Source: an uncultured Eubacteriales bacterium (GTDB lineage: Bacteria; Bacillota; Clostridia; Oscillospirales; Oscillospiraceae). From it: a stretch of 6,898 bases of DNA. The stretch spans positions 1-6,898 of the forward strand of contig URLT01000089.1 of the NCBI GenBank assembly GCA_900548795.1, given 5' to 3'. The position numbers and the translations under genes are program-made. The notes below the pieces were generated by a model. The model did not search any database. It was not told the origin of the DNA and saw only the letters and a program-made list of their open reading frames with translations. Numbering within the stretch: position 1 is the stretch's first letter; the number at the start of each line of letters is the position of its first letter. This document shows positions 1-5,583 of the stretch, in pieces.

Positions 1-350
1 CCGACACTACGCAGACCGCCTCCGCCGCTCCTGCAGAGCAGACGCCCACCGAGCTGGGCGAGGGCGCCAAGCGCTTCGCTTTTGAAGTCACTGAGGTCGA
101 CGGCTCAACGAAGTATTACACCGTGCACACCGACGCCGAAACCGTCGGCGAGGCGCTCGTCGCGCTCGGTCTGATCGCCGGCGAGGACTCCGAATACGGT
201 CTTTATGTCAAGACCGTGGGCGGCGTCACGCTCGACTATGACACCGACGGCAAATACTGGGCGTTCTACGTCGACGGCGAATACGCCACGGCCGGCGTCG
301 ACAGCACCGCCGTCACCGACGGCGCGAGCTATGCCTTCCGCGCCGAATAA
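1..350 (+). CDS. DUF4430 domain protein, 3' part only (likely exported cofactor-binding protein)
   Basis: The reading frame is open from position 3 to TAA at 348-350, so the window holds only the last 115 codons; the start and any signal peptide lie to the left. The first ~17 residues form an Ala/Thr/Pro/Glu-rich linker, typical of the stalk between a signal or lipobox and an extracellular domain. A compact C-terminal domain of about 90 residues follows, with the features of DUF4430: ETVGEAL, then LGLIAGEDSEYGLYV, then a Gly-Lys-Tyr-Trp-Ala-Phe-Tyr-Val segment and a final TDG-x-Y-F strand. DUF4430 is the family related to the C-terminal domain of transcobalamin and intrinsic factor, so a surface-exposed role in binding cobalamin or another ligand is plausible but inferred. 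The downstream S component gene overlaps its 3' end, which supports a transport partnership. The ligand cannot be read from the sequence. Confidence 0.85.
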   Translation, partial: DTTQTASAAPAEQTPTELGEGAKRFAFEVTEVDGSTKYYTVHTDAETVGEALVALGLIAGEDSEYGLYVKTVGGVTLDYDTDGKYWAFYVDGEYATAGVDSTAVTDGASYAFRAE

Positions 351-873
351 AAGCCCCAAGGCCCGGCTTGACCTGCGCCACATGGCGATCTTCTCCATGC
401 TCGGCGCGGTCATGTTCGCCTCCAAGCTCCTGCTGGAGCTGCTGCCGAACATCCATCTGCTCGGCATGTTCACCATGGCCTACACCGTGGTCTACCGCAG
501 GCGCGCGCTCATCCCGATCTATGTCTATGTTCTGCTCAACGGCATCTTCTGCGGCTTTGCCGCGTGGTGGCTGCCCTATCTCTACCTCTGGGCGATCCTC
601 TGGGGCGTGACGATGCTGCTGCCGCGCGGGATGAAGCCGGGGCTGGCCGTCCCGGTGTACATGCTCGTCTGCGGGCTGCACGGGCTGCTTTTTGGCACGC
701 TCTATGCCCCGGCTCAGGCGCTGCTGTTCGGCTTGAGCTTTCGTCAGATGCTCGCATGGATCGTCGCGGGGCTGCCCTTCGACGCCGTCCACGCCGTCGG
801 TAACCTCGCCGCCGGAACGCTCGTGCTCCCGGTGGCGCGGATCCTGACCGTTTTGGAACAAAAAATCGCATAA
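331..873 (+). CDS. ECF transporter S component (substrate-specific membrane subunit)
   Basis: This encodes a 180-residue, very hydrophobic protein, the usual size of an energy-coupling factor S subunit. I see about five to six membrane spans, near residues 18-36, 40-56, 58-76, 81-98, 107-125 and 141-170. The first span carries an AxxxA pattern (A26, A30), the type of motif S components use to dock on EcfT. S components bind a vitamin or metal and work with a shared EcfT/EcfA/EcfA' module, which is not in this window. The ATG at 331 overlaps the end of the DUF4430 gene by 20 nt and has only a weak purine stretch (GGCGCGAG) upstream, so translation is probably coupled. The same frame stays open to an ATG at 205, but that extension reads inside the DUF4430 gene and looks like shadow sequence; ATG 382 is a further alternative. 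The pairing with a transcobalamin-like domain hints at cobalamin or a related ligand, but this is inference. Confidence 0.8.
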   Translation: MPSAPNKSPKARLDLRHMAIFSMLGAVMFASKLLLELLPNIHLLGMFTMAYTVVYRRRALIPIYVYVLLNGIFCGFAAWWLPYLYLWAILWGVTMLLPRGMKPGLAVPVYMLVCGLHGLLFGTLYAPAQALLFGLSFRQMLAWIVAGLPFDAVHAVGNLAAGTLVLPVARILTVLEQKIA

Positions 874-932
874 AACTTCATGCGTGAGCACCGCACCACG
901 AAAATGCGCAAATGCCGGTGCATGAAGTTTTT
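872..932 (+). terminator. Stem-loop terminator after the ECF S component gene
   Basis: A perfect 12-bp inverted repeat (AAAACTTCATGC at 872-883, GCATGAAGTTTT at 920-931) begins inside the TAA stop codon. A second pairing lies within it (GCACCG 888-893 with CGGTGC 916-921), giving a longer stem with a bulge. The right arm ends in five T residues, so it reads as an intrinsic terminator, though the T-tract is short. Confidence 0.6.
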
Positions 933-988
933 GTGCATCATTTCCGGTTGCCCCGCAGGGGCGAGGAAATGGCACATTTCTTATTTTT
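933..988 (+). terminator. Second, imperfect stem-loop followed by a T-rich run (possible backup terminator)
   Basis: An interrupted hairpin can be drawn from GTGC (933-936), ATTTCC (940-945) and GCCCC (950-954), pairing with GGGGC (958-962), GGAAAT (965-970) and GCAC (972-975), with a GCA loop. The run TTATTTTT follows at 981-988. This could catch read-through from the upstream operon. A short competing hairpin (GAAATG 966-971 with CATTTC 975-980) is also possible. Folding is by eye only. Confidence 0.4.
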
Positions 989-1012
989 GCTATGCTTTTG
1001 CATAGCAAAAAT
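983..1012. repeat. Perfect 13-bp inverted repeat with TTTT loop
   Basis: ATTTTTGCTATGC (983-995) is the exact reverse complement of GCATAGCAAAAAT (1000-1012), separated by TTTT. As a hairpin it has A/T flanks on the wrong sides for a classic terminator on either strand. Its right arm overlaps the T-tract used by the leftward terminator at 1007-1040. It may stabilise RNA 3' ends or form an alternative fold with the neighbouring palindrome. Confidence 0.6.
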
Positions 1013-1040
1013 CCCGTGTTTTCGGCCGAAAACACGGGAT
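1007..1040 (-). terminator. Intrinsic terminator of the leftward GT4-CsaB gene
   Basis: Positions 1011-1040 are a perfect 30-bp palindrome centred on CGGCCG, with arms beginning ATCCCGTG and ending CACGGGAT. It starts five bases past the TAA stop of the minus-strand gene. On the minus strand the stem runs straight into TTTTT (complement of 1007-1011), as expected for Rho-independent termination. Confidence 0.8.
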
Positions 1041-1045
1041 TTCGA

Positions 1046-3250
1046 TTATTTCAGCAGCCTTCTCGCCAGCGTTTCGTTCTCCCCGGCCAGCTCGCGGAGC
1101 TGGCGGATGCGCGCGGCGTCCACGGCGTTCTCGGCCAGCGCCTCGTCGATCATCCGGCGCAGCGCGCCCGCATCCAGCTCGGAGAGCTGCACATAGCGGC
1201 TCTGCCCGAGGTAGTCCAGAAAGCCGCTGACCTTCGGGTCATAGACGATGCCGACCATCGGCACGCCCTGCCCCGCTGCGAAGATCAGCGTATGCAGCCG
1301 CATGGAGATGACGAGCGCCATGCGGCGAATGAGCGCCAGCACCTCCGCACCGTCCGTCCCGGCATTCAGGCACAGGAACGGCACACGCAGGCGCCGCGCC
1401 ACCTGACGGCAGGCGGCCTCGTCGCGCTGCGGCTCCATCGCATAGAGCACGGGCGTCAGGCCGTACTCCCGGGCGGCGTACTCGGCGGCTTCGGCAAGGG
1501 CGTCGAGCTTCTCCTCGAAGCCCGGCCACGGGCGCACGGCCAAAAGCAGATAACGCCCGTCGCGCGTCAGGCCGCAGTGGCGCAGGTAGTTGTTCAGCTC
1601 GTTGGACGCCGGCGGGTCGATCAGCAGCGCCGGGTCGGCGTTGAGATGGATCTCCGGCCGCTTCACGCCGAGCTGCCCGAGCGTCTCGAGCGAATAGCGG
1701 TCGCGCACGGAGATCACGTCGGCGCAGCGCTCGAGCGTGCGCGCGGTGCGCGCGCGGTTGCGCGGGCGTGAGATCGGGCCGATGCCGCAGCCGTAGAGCA
1801 TCACGCGGCACCCGGCGTGCTTGGCCTGCCGGATGCTGAATAAGTAATACAGCAGCGAGCGCGTGCTCGTCGCGTCCTGCATCAGCGTGCCGCCGCCGCT
1901 CAGGTAGAGCTTGGCGCGGCGCATCCGGCGCGCAATGCGCAGAATGTCGAAGGTATAGACCGCGTCGACTCTGGCGCACAGCCGCGTCTCGTCCGGCTTG
2001 CGGCTCAGGGCGCAGATCGGAAGGTCGGGATCGATGCGGTGCAGCTGCTCGACGATCGCGTTCAAAATGGCGTTGTCGCCGCTGTTGCCCTTGCCGTAAG
2101 CGCCGCAGACGATCACGCCGTCGCGCGCCTGCTTCGGCCGCGCCGCGCGGCGCAGGAGCGTTTCGTAAATGCCGCGCTGATTGCGCAGCATGGCCTCCAG
2201 CGAGAAATCCCGGCGCGTTTTTTCATACAGCGCGTCGCTCAGGCGTCTGCGCTTTTCTCCGTCCTGCGCAAGCTCGACCATGTGCGCCGCCAGCGCCTCG
2301 ACGTCTCCGGGCGTGAAGAGCAGGCCGGTCACGTCGTCCTCGATCAGGTCGGGCACGCCGCCGACCTCGCTGGCGATCGTCGCGCAGTGCATCCGCGCGC
2401 CCTCGGGCAGGGCATAGGGGAAGCCCTCGGAGACGGAGGTCAGCAGATTGATGTCCAGCGCGTGATAAAAGCTGTCGATGTCCTTCTCCCAGCCGAGGAA
2501 GCGATAGCTGTCCCTGTCGCAGAGCTCGCCTGCCAGCGCGCGGATCTCGCCGGCCTGCTCGCCGTCGCCCGCGATCAGCAGCCGCATCTGCGGGCACTGC
2601 GCGTGCGCCTTGGCAAAGGCGCGCACGAGCGTGGTCATGTCCTTGACGGGGTTGATGCGCGCGGCAATGCCGCAGATCAGGCAGTCCGGATCGATGTCGA
2701 GCTTGGCAAGATATTCCTGCCGCGTCTGCCTCGGCTCCGCGCCGGGGAAGGCGACGCCGTTATAGAGCGTGAAGACCCGCTGCGGGTCAAAGCCGCGCGC
2801 GATCAGGAGCTGCGTCATGTTGGCAGACACGCCGATCCACGCGTCGAAGCGCGGCAGCGCGCGGCGGTTGAGCGTGCCGTAGGTCAGGTTCGCCAGCGGT
2901 CGCCCCATGTAGTCGAGCTTATAGTCGCTGTGGACGGTGGAGATCATCGGCAGACTTGTTTTCCCGCGCAGGAGCATCCCCATCAGGTTGGCGCGCGAGC
3001 CGTGGCAGTGCAGCACCTCGCAGCCCTCGGCGCGGATCATCTCCAGAATGCGGCGGCGCACGCGCAGGAGGTTGTTGTCCTGCAGGACAGTCGTCGGGAT
3101 GCCCATTTTTCGCGCGTCGGCAGCAAACTCGCCTTCCGTGAAGCAGACGAGACGCACGGTGTCCGTGGCCATCAGGCCCTGCACCAGCGACAGGACGTGG
3201 GTCTTTGCGCCGCCGACGTCGCCGCCGGAGATCATGTGCATAATTTTCAT
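1046..3250 (-). CDS. csaB: Fused GT4 glycosyltransferase - polysaccharide pyruvyl transferase (CsaB-like)
   Basis: This encodes 734 residues in two enzyme domains. Residues 1-370 are a GT-B fold family 4 glycosyltransferase: a Gly-rich N-terminal loop (GGDVGGAKTHVL, 9-20), RINPVKDM (198-205) and the GT4 E-x7-E nucleotide-sugar motif (E275 to E283 in EGFPYALPEGA), then ASEVGGVPDLI. Residues ~377-734 are a pyruvyl transferase: GAYGKGNSGDNAIL (383-396), SGGGTLMQD (451-459), GIGPI (489-493), SVRDRYS (514-520), and RLHTLIFAAGQGVP (651-664) with the conserved Arg-Leu-His. CsaB enzymes add a pyruvate ketal from phosphoenolpyruvate to secondary cell wall polymers, which lets SLH-domain surface proteins attach. 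Stand-alone CsaB is about half this length, so one polypeptide may add a sugar and then pyruvylate the glycan, in the cytoplasm; that coupling is inference. The start at 3250 has AAAAGGAG 11 nt upstream. The gene is divergent from the DUF4330/O-antigen ligase operon and ends in its own terminator. Confidence 0.88.
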   Translation of the reverse strand: MKIMHMISGGDVGGAKTHVLSLVQGLMATDTVRLVCFTEGEFAADARKMGIPTTVLQDNNLLRVRRRILEMIRAEGCEVLHCHGSRANLMGMLLRGKTSLPMISTVHSDYKLDYMGRPLANLTYGTLNRRALPRFDAWIGVSANMTQLLIARGFDPQRVFTLYNGVAFPGAEPRQTRQEYLAKLDIDPDCLICGIAARINPVKDMTTLVRAFAKAHAQCPQMRLLIAGDGEQAGEIRALAGELCDRDSYRFLGWEKDIDSFYHALDINLLTSVSEGFPYALPEGARMHCATIASEVGGVPDLIEDDVTGLLFTPGDVEALAAHMVELAQDGEKRRRLSDALYEKTRRDFSLEAMLRNQRGIYETLLRRAARPKQARDGVIVCGAYGKGNSGDNAILNAIVEQLHRIDPDLPICALSRKPDETRLCARVDAVYTFDILRIARRMRRAKLYLSGGGTLMQDATSTRSLLYYLFSIRQAKHAGCRVMLYGCGIGPISRPRNRARTARTLERCADVISVRDRYSLETLGQLGVKRPEIHLNADPALLIDPPASNELNNYLRHCGLTRDGRYLLLAVRPWPGFEEKLDALAEAAEYAAREYGLTPVLYAMEPQRDEAACRQVARRLRVPFLCLNAGTDGAEVLALIRRMALVISMRLHTLIFAAGQGVPMVGIVYDPKVSGFLDYLGQSRYVQLSELDAGALRRMIDEALAENAVDAARIRQLRELAGENETLARRLLK

Positions 3251-3271
3251 CGTTTCATCCGCTCCTTTTTA

Positions 3272-3289
3272 CAAGCGCGCCAGCGCTTG
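3272..3289. repeat. 7-bp inverted repeat overlapping the rightward -35 (operator-like or 5' UTR hairpin)
   Basis: CAAGCGC (3272-3278) and GCGCTTG (3283-3289) are exact reverse complements around a GCCA spacer. The right arm supplies the TTG of the rightward -35 box. The whole repeat also lies in the predicted 5' untranslated leader of the leftward gene, just before its ribosome binding site at 3262-3269. It could be a regulator site or an RNA hairpin; the sequence alone does not decide. Confidence 0.5.
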
Positions 3290-3315
3290 ACTTTTTTCGC
3301 GTTTTCATATATTAT
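3287..3315 (+). promoter_or_regulatory. Sigma-A-like promoter for DUF4330 / O-antigen ligase operon
   Basis: TTGACT (3287-3292), a 17-base spacer and TATTAT (3310-3315) form a near-consensus housekeeping promoter. Transcription would start near 3322, giving a leader of about 40 nt. A strong ribosome binding site, GGAGG at 3352-3356, lies five bases before ATG 3362. The surrounding sequence is AT-rich in contrast to the GC-rich genes. Confidence 0.75.
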
Positions 3316-3339
3316 AGTTGGAGTTTTCAGAAAAAGCAA
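3311..3339 (-). promoter_or_regulatory. Sigma-A-like promoter for the leftward GT4-CsaB gene
   Basis: Read on the minus strand, TTGCTT (complement of 3334-3339), a 17-base spacer and a perfect TATAAT (complement of 3311-3316) face the csaB-like gene. The -10 box overlaps the -10 box of the rightward promoter, so the two polymerase sites cannot both be occupied. The start would be near 3304, giving a leader of about 54 nt that includes the 3272-3289 inverted repeat. Confidence 0.6.
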
Positions 3340-3361
3340 TCACTACTTTTTGGAGGTAATC

Positions 3362-3487
3362 ATGAAACGCAAGCTGAATATCATTGACATTCTGATCCTG
3401 CTGGTTCTTGTGGCGGCGATCGCCTTTGCGGTCGTGAAGGTAGTCGGCCGCAGCGGCGCCGCGAGCCGAACCTGCGCTTTGAAATGA
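3362..3487 (+). CDS. 5' fragment of the DUF4330 gene: 41-residue membrane-span peptide
   Basis: As sequenced, initiation at the well-placed RBS gives 41 residues: a Lys/Arg-rich start, one hydrophobic span (about residues 10-28) and a tail that is out of frame after about residue 34. Its stop codon overlaps the ATG at 3484 as ATGA, so ribosomes could reinitiate on the downstream piece. I regard it as the N-terminal anchor of the broken DUF4330 gene rather than a separate small gene. Confidence 0.55.
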   Translation: MKRKLNIIDILILLVLVAAIAFAVVKVVGRSGAASRTCALK

Positions 3488-3816
3488 CCACGGACGAGCT
3501 TTCCAAGACGCTGGCCGACAGCATTCAGGCCGCGCTCACGGCCGGCAAGACCAAGGTAGGCAACGTGGAGGCCGAGGCCGGCCGCATCTACAACGGCGAT
3601 AAGCTCATCGACGCCTGCGTGACAAGGGTGACCGCCGAGCCGGGCGAGACCGACGGTTCCTATGTTCTGCATATCACCGTTGAGGCCAAGGCCACGCCAT
3701 CCTCCGGCCATTACAGCGTCGGCACGCAGGAGGTCCGCATCGGTAAGGAGCTTTATCTCAAGACGCTCGACGTTGAGATCATCGCCACGGTCGACCGCAT
3801 GGAGAAGCTCTCATGA
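3484..3816 (+). CDS. 3' fragment of the DUF4330 gene: soluble domain, 110 residues
   Basis: Starting at ATG 3484 this frame gives 110 residues with no membrane span: MTTDELSKTLADSI, a Lys/Gly/Val-rich middle (KTKVGNVEAEAGRIYNG), a segment like an extracellular beta-domain (SYVLHITVEAKA) and an ending near LDVEIIATVDRMEKLS. There is no Shine-Dalgarno sequence before 3484 (GAACCTGCGCTTTGAA precedes it), so only reinitiation from the overlapping ATGA could start it here. Without the membrane span it would stay in the cytoplasm, unlike intact family members. Its stop overlaps the next gene by four bases. Confidence 0.6.
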   Translation: MTTDELSKTLADSIQAALTAGKTKVGNVEAEAGRIYNGDKLIDACVTRVTAEPGETDGSYVLHITVEAKATPSSGHYSVGTQEVRIGKELYLKTLDVEIIATVDRMEKLS

Positions 3817-5393
3817 GCGAGCTGCTCACGACCAGTCTCGTCTGGCGCCTGTGCGCCATGCTCGCGGGCTGGCTGGGGCGCAGTCCGCTCGGGCGCGGTC
3901 TGCGCGCGCTCGGCCGTCTCTGGCGAGAGAGCGCGACCTACCGGCTCTTTGCATGGCTGCTGAAGCGCCCCTGCGCCGTCGAGTCCTCGGCCTACTGCGC
4001 CGCCTCGGAGCGCCGCAACGCCCGTCTCTCCGCGTGGGGACAGGCGCATCTGCTCCCGGCGTTGCGGCAGAGCCTCTTCTGCAGGCTCTGCCAAGCAATC
4101 GGCCGGGCATTTCGCGAGAGTCTGCTGCTCGGCCGGCTCTGCCAGAGCGGCTTCACGGCCGTGCTGCTGGCGATCGTCGCGGCCTATGCCCCGCTCGACT
4201 GGCTGCTGCGCGACGTGCTCTGTCTGAGCGCGCTCGGCTCGGCTTGGGATGAGCTGCTGCTGCTCGTCGGCTTCGTCTGGGCGCTCTATCAGCGCGCGTC
4301 GGCGCAGAAGCCGCTGCGCAGCCGCGTCAGCGGCGCGGGGCTTGCCGTCGGGCTGTATCTGCTGACGGGTCTGGTTCTGCTTGCGTGGACATGGGGCAAG
4401 CCCGTCTCCGTCACCGTCAGCGGCTTCCGCGCCTCGATGCAGTATCTGCTGCTGTTCTATCTTGTCATAAATCTGCTGCGCGACCGCGCCGACCTGCTGC
4501 TCATGGCGCGCGTGACGGTCTTCCTCGGCGCGCTCATCGCGCTCTACGGCGTGGCGCAGTATCTCATTGGCGTCGAGATCCCCTCAAACTGGACGGATCA
4601 GGCCGAGACCGCCGTGCGCACACGCGTGTTCAGCATCTTCAGCAACCCGAACGTTCTCGGCGGCTATCTTGTGCTCGTCACGCCGATCGCCTTCGGCATG
4701 GCCTACACGGCCGACACCCCGGCAAAAAAGGTCTTTTACTGGCTCTGCGGCCTGTGCATGTGTCTGGCCTGCCTGTTCACCATGACGCGCGGCGCATGGT
4801 TCGCGCTGGTCGTTGCCGCCGTGTGCTTCGCGCTGCTCGTCGACCGCCGTCTGCTCCTGCTGATGCTCGTCGGCGGCGTTGCGGCCTGCTTCCTGCCCTT
4901 CGTGCGCAGCCGCATCGGCTATCTGTTCACCGACTCGTTCATCGAGTCGAACAACCGCGGCGGCCGCGCCGCCCGCTGGGATCGCGCCTTCGGCTATCTC
5001 GACCGCGCCGGCCGCTGGGCGCAGGGGCTGGGCTTCGGCCGCTACGGCGGCGCCGTGGCCATGCAGAACCCGATCAACGCCACGTTTGAATACGCCTATG
5101 TGGACAATTATTACGTCAAGATCCTCGCAGAAAACGGCGTCGTCGGTCTGTGCGGCTTCCTTGTGTCGATGCTCCTGCTGCTCTGGAACGGCGCGCGCGC
5201 CGTGGCGGCCTCTGTCCGCGCGAGGCTCAAGCCGCTGACGGCCGGGATGCTCTGCGGCCTGATCGGGATGCTCACGGCGAGCTTCTTCGAAAGCCTCTGG
5301 GAGGAGCCCTACCTGATGGCGATGTTCTTCTCGGTCGCGGCGATGATGATCTTCTCCGGCCGCGAGGAGGCGCGCTGCGAAAGCCTGCGCTGA
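3813..5393 (+). CDS. O-antigen ligase/polymerase-like membrane protein (Wzy_C/WaaL family)
   Basis: This encodes 526 residues with about 11-12 predicted membrane spans from residue ~113 on (near 113-129, 145-160, 172-191, 207-222, 230-250, 281-299, 305-323, 328-345, 347-364, 444-460, 474-494, 498-514). Family marks are FSNPNVLGGY (276-285), TMTRGAWF (323-330) ahead of the large outer loop, GLGFGRYGG (405-413) in that loop, and YVDNYYVKILAENGVVGL (429-446). Wzy_C proteins transfer or polymerise undecaprenyl-linked glycans on the outer face of the membrane. In a Gram-positive cell the acceptor would be a wall glycan or teichoic-acid-like polymer, not lipid A; this is inferred. The first ~110 residues are an Arg-rich amphipathic extension with a repeated SLxxRLC-like motif. 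ATG 3813 overlaps the DUF4330 stop as ATGA, implying coupled translation. An intrinsic terminator follows at 5421-5453. Confidence 0.85.
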   Translation: MSELLTTSLVWRLCAMLAGWLGRSPLGRGLRALGRLWRESATYRLFAWLLKRPCAVESSAYCAASERRNARLSAWGQAHLLPALRQSLFCRLCQAIGRAFRESLLLGRLCQSGFTAVLLAIVAAYAPLDWLLRDVLCLSALGSAWDELLLLVGFVWALYQRASAQKPLRSRVSGAGLAVGLYLLTGLVLLAWTWGKPVSVTVSGFRASMQYLLLFYLVINLLRDRADLLLMARVTVFLGALIALYGVAQYLIGVEIPSNWTDQAETAVRTRVFSIFSNPNVLGGYLVLVTPIAFGMAYTADTPAKKVFYWLCGLCMCLACLFTMTRGAWFALVVAAVCFALLVDRRLLLLMLVGGVAACFLPFVRSRIGYLFTDSFIESNNRGGRAARWDRAFGYLDRAGRWAQGLGFGRYGGAVAMQNPINATFEYAYVDNYYVKILAENGVVGLCGFLVSMLLLLWNGARAVAASVRARLKPLTAGMLCGLIGMLTASFFESLWEEPYLMAMFFSVAAMMIFSGREEARCESLR

Positions 5394-5420
5394 TCCCTAA
5401 GGAACCTCTGATTCAATACC

Positions 5421-5453
5421 AAAAAATGCCGGACAGACTGCCCGGTATTTTTT
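5421..5453 (+). terminator. Intrinsic terminator of the DUF4330 / O-antigen ligase operon
   Basis: AAAAAATGCCGG (5421-5432) pairs with CCGGTATTTTTT (5442-5453) through 12 pairs including one G-U, around a nine-base loop. It ends in six T residues and begins 27 bases after the TGA at 5391-5393. The A-run at the left foot means it could also work on the opposite strand. Confidence 0.85.
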
Positions 5454-5519
5454 GCGCGCTTTTTTCGGATTTTTGCGGGGTTTATTTCCGGAACTTCCCG
5501 GCTCACGGTGAAAAAAAGA

Positions 5520-5548
5520 TTGTATTCGGGAGAAAAATATAGTATAAT
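5520..5548 (+). promoter_or_regulatory. gpmI: Sigma-A-like promoter of gpmI
   Basis: TTGTAT (5520-5525), a 17-base spacer and a perfect TATAAT (5543-5548) lie in an AT-rich stretch. Transcription would start near 5555, about 29 nt before ATG 5584. A GGAGG ribosome binding site at 5569-5573 lies ten bases before that start. With the terminator at 5421-5453 this makes gpmI its own transcription unit at the left end. Confidence 0.8.
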
Positions 5549-5583
5549 AGTAAAACTCAAATGGATACGGAGGCAATTGCACC

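Larger units (their letters stand above)
3362..3816 (+). pseudogene. DUF4330 family membrane-anchored protein gene, frameshifted
   Basis: Two reading frames together look like one ~151-residue DUF4330-type protein. From ATG 3362 (RBS GGAGG, 5-nt spacer) the first frame gives a short basic N-terminus (MKRKLNIID) and one membrane span (ILILLVLVAAIAFAVVKVV), then drifts into SRTCALK and stops at TGA 3485-3487. The next frame, open from 3388, takes over near 3463 with E-P-N-L-R-F-E and continues into the soluble domain, ending at TGA 3814-3816. One missing base around 3455-3466 explains the break: one extra C in GCCGCGAG gives Ala-Ala-Glu-Pro and makes 3362-3816 exactly 152 codons. I see no slippery heptamer. 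The cause may be a real mutation, a sequencing or assembly error, or a tolerated split. DUF4330 function is unknown; the location suggests a role in surface glycopolymer export. Confidence 0.75.

Noticed and set aside
872..931. 60-bp element with terminal inverted repeats as a miniature transposon
   Set aside because: It begins within the stop codon and ends in a T run, which fits a terminator; no target-site duplication is visible.
992..1771. 259-residue plus-strand open frame
   Set aside because: It crosses the leftward terminator palindrome and then runs antisense to the pyruvyl transferase domain; no RBS or recognisable motif.
2039..3487. 482-residue plus-strand open frame running into the DUF4330 start
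   Set aside because: It lies opposite the GT4-CsaB gene and has the His/Arg/Ala-rich composition of antisense GC-rich DNA. Only its last 41 codons, from ATG 3362 with a good RBS, are real.
3455..3487. Programmed -1 frameshifting in the DUF4330 gene
   Set aside because: No X-XXY-YYZ slippery heptamer and no obvious downstream stimulatory hairpin at the switch region; a one-base deletion or error is simpler.
5401..5417. GGAACCTCTGATTCAAT as a possible mobile-element end or repeat unit
   Set aside because: No matching inverted or direct copy is visible within the window, so I cannot support it as a repeat.
5496..5531. TCCCG/CGGGA pairing flanking the gpmI -35 as an operator
   Set aside because: Only five base pairs separated by 26 bases; easily expected by chance.
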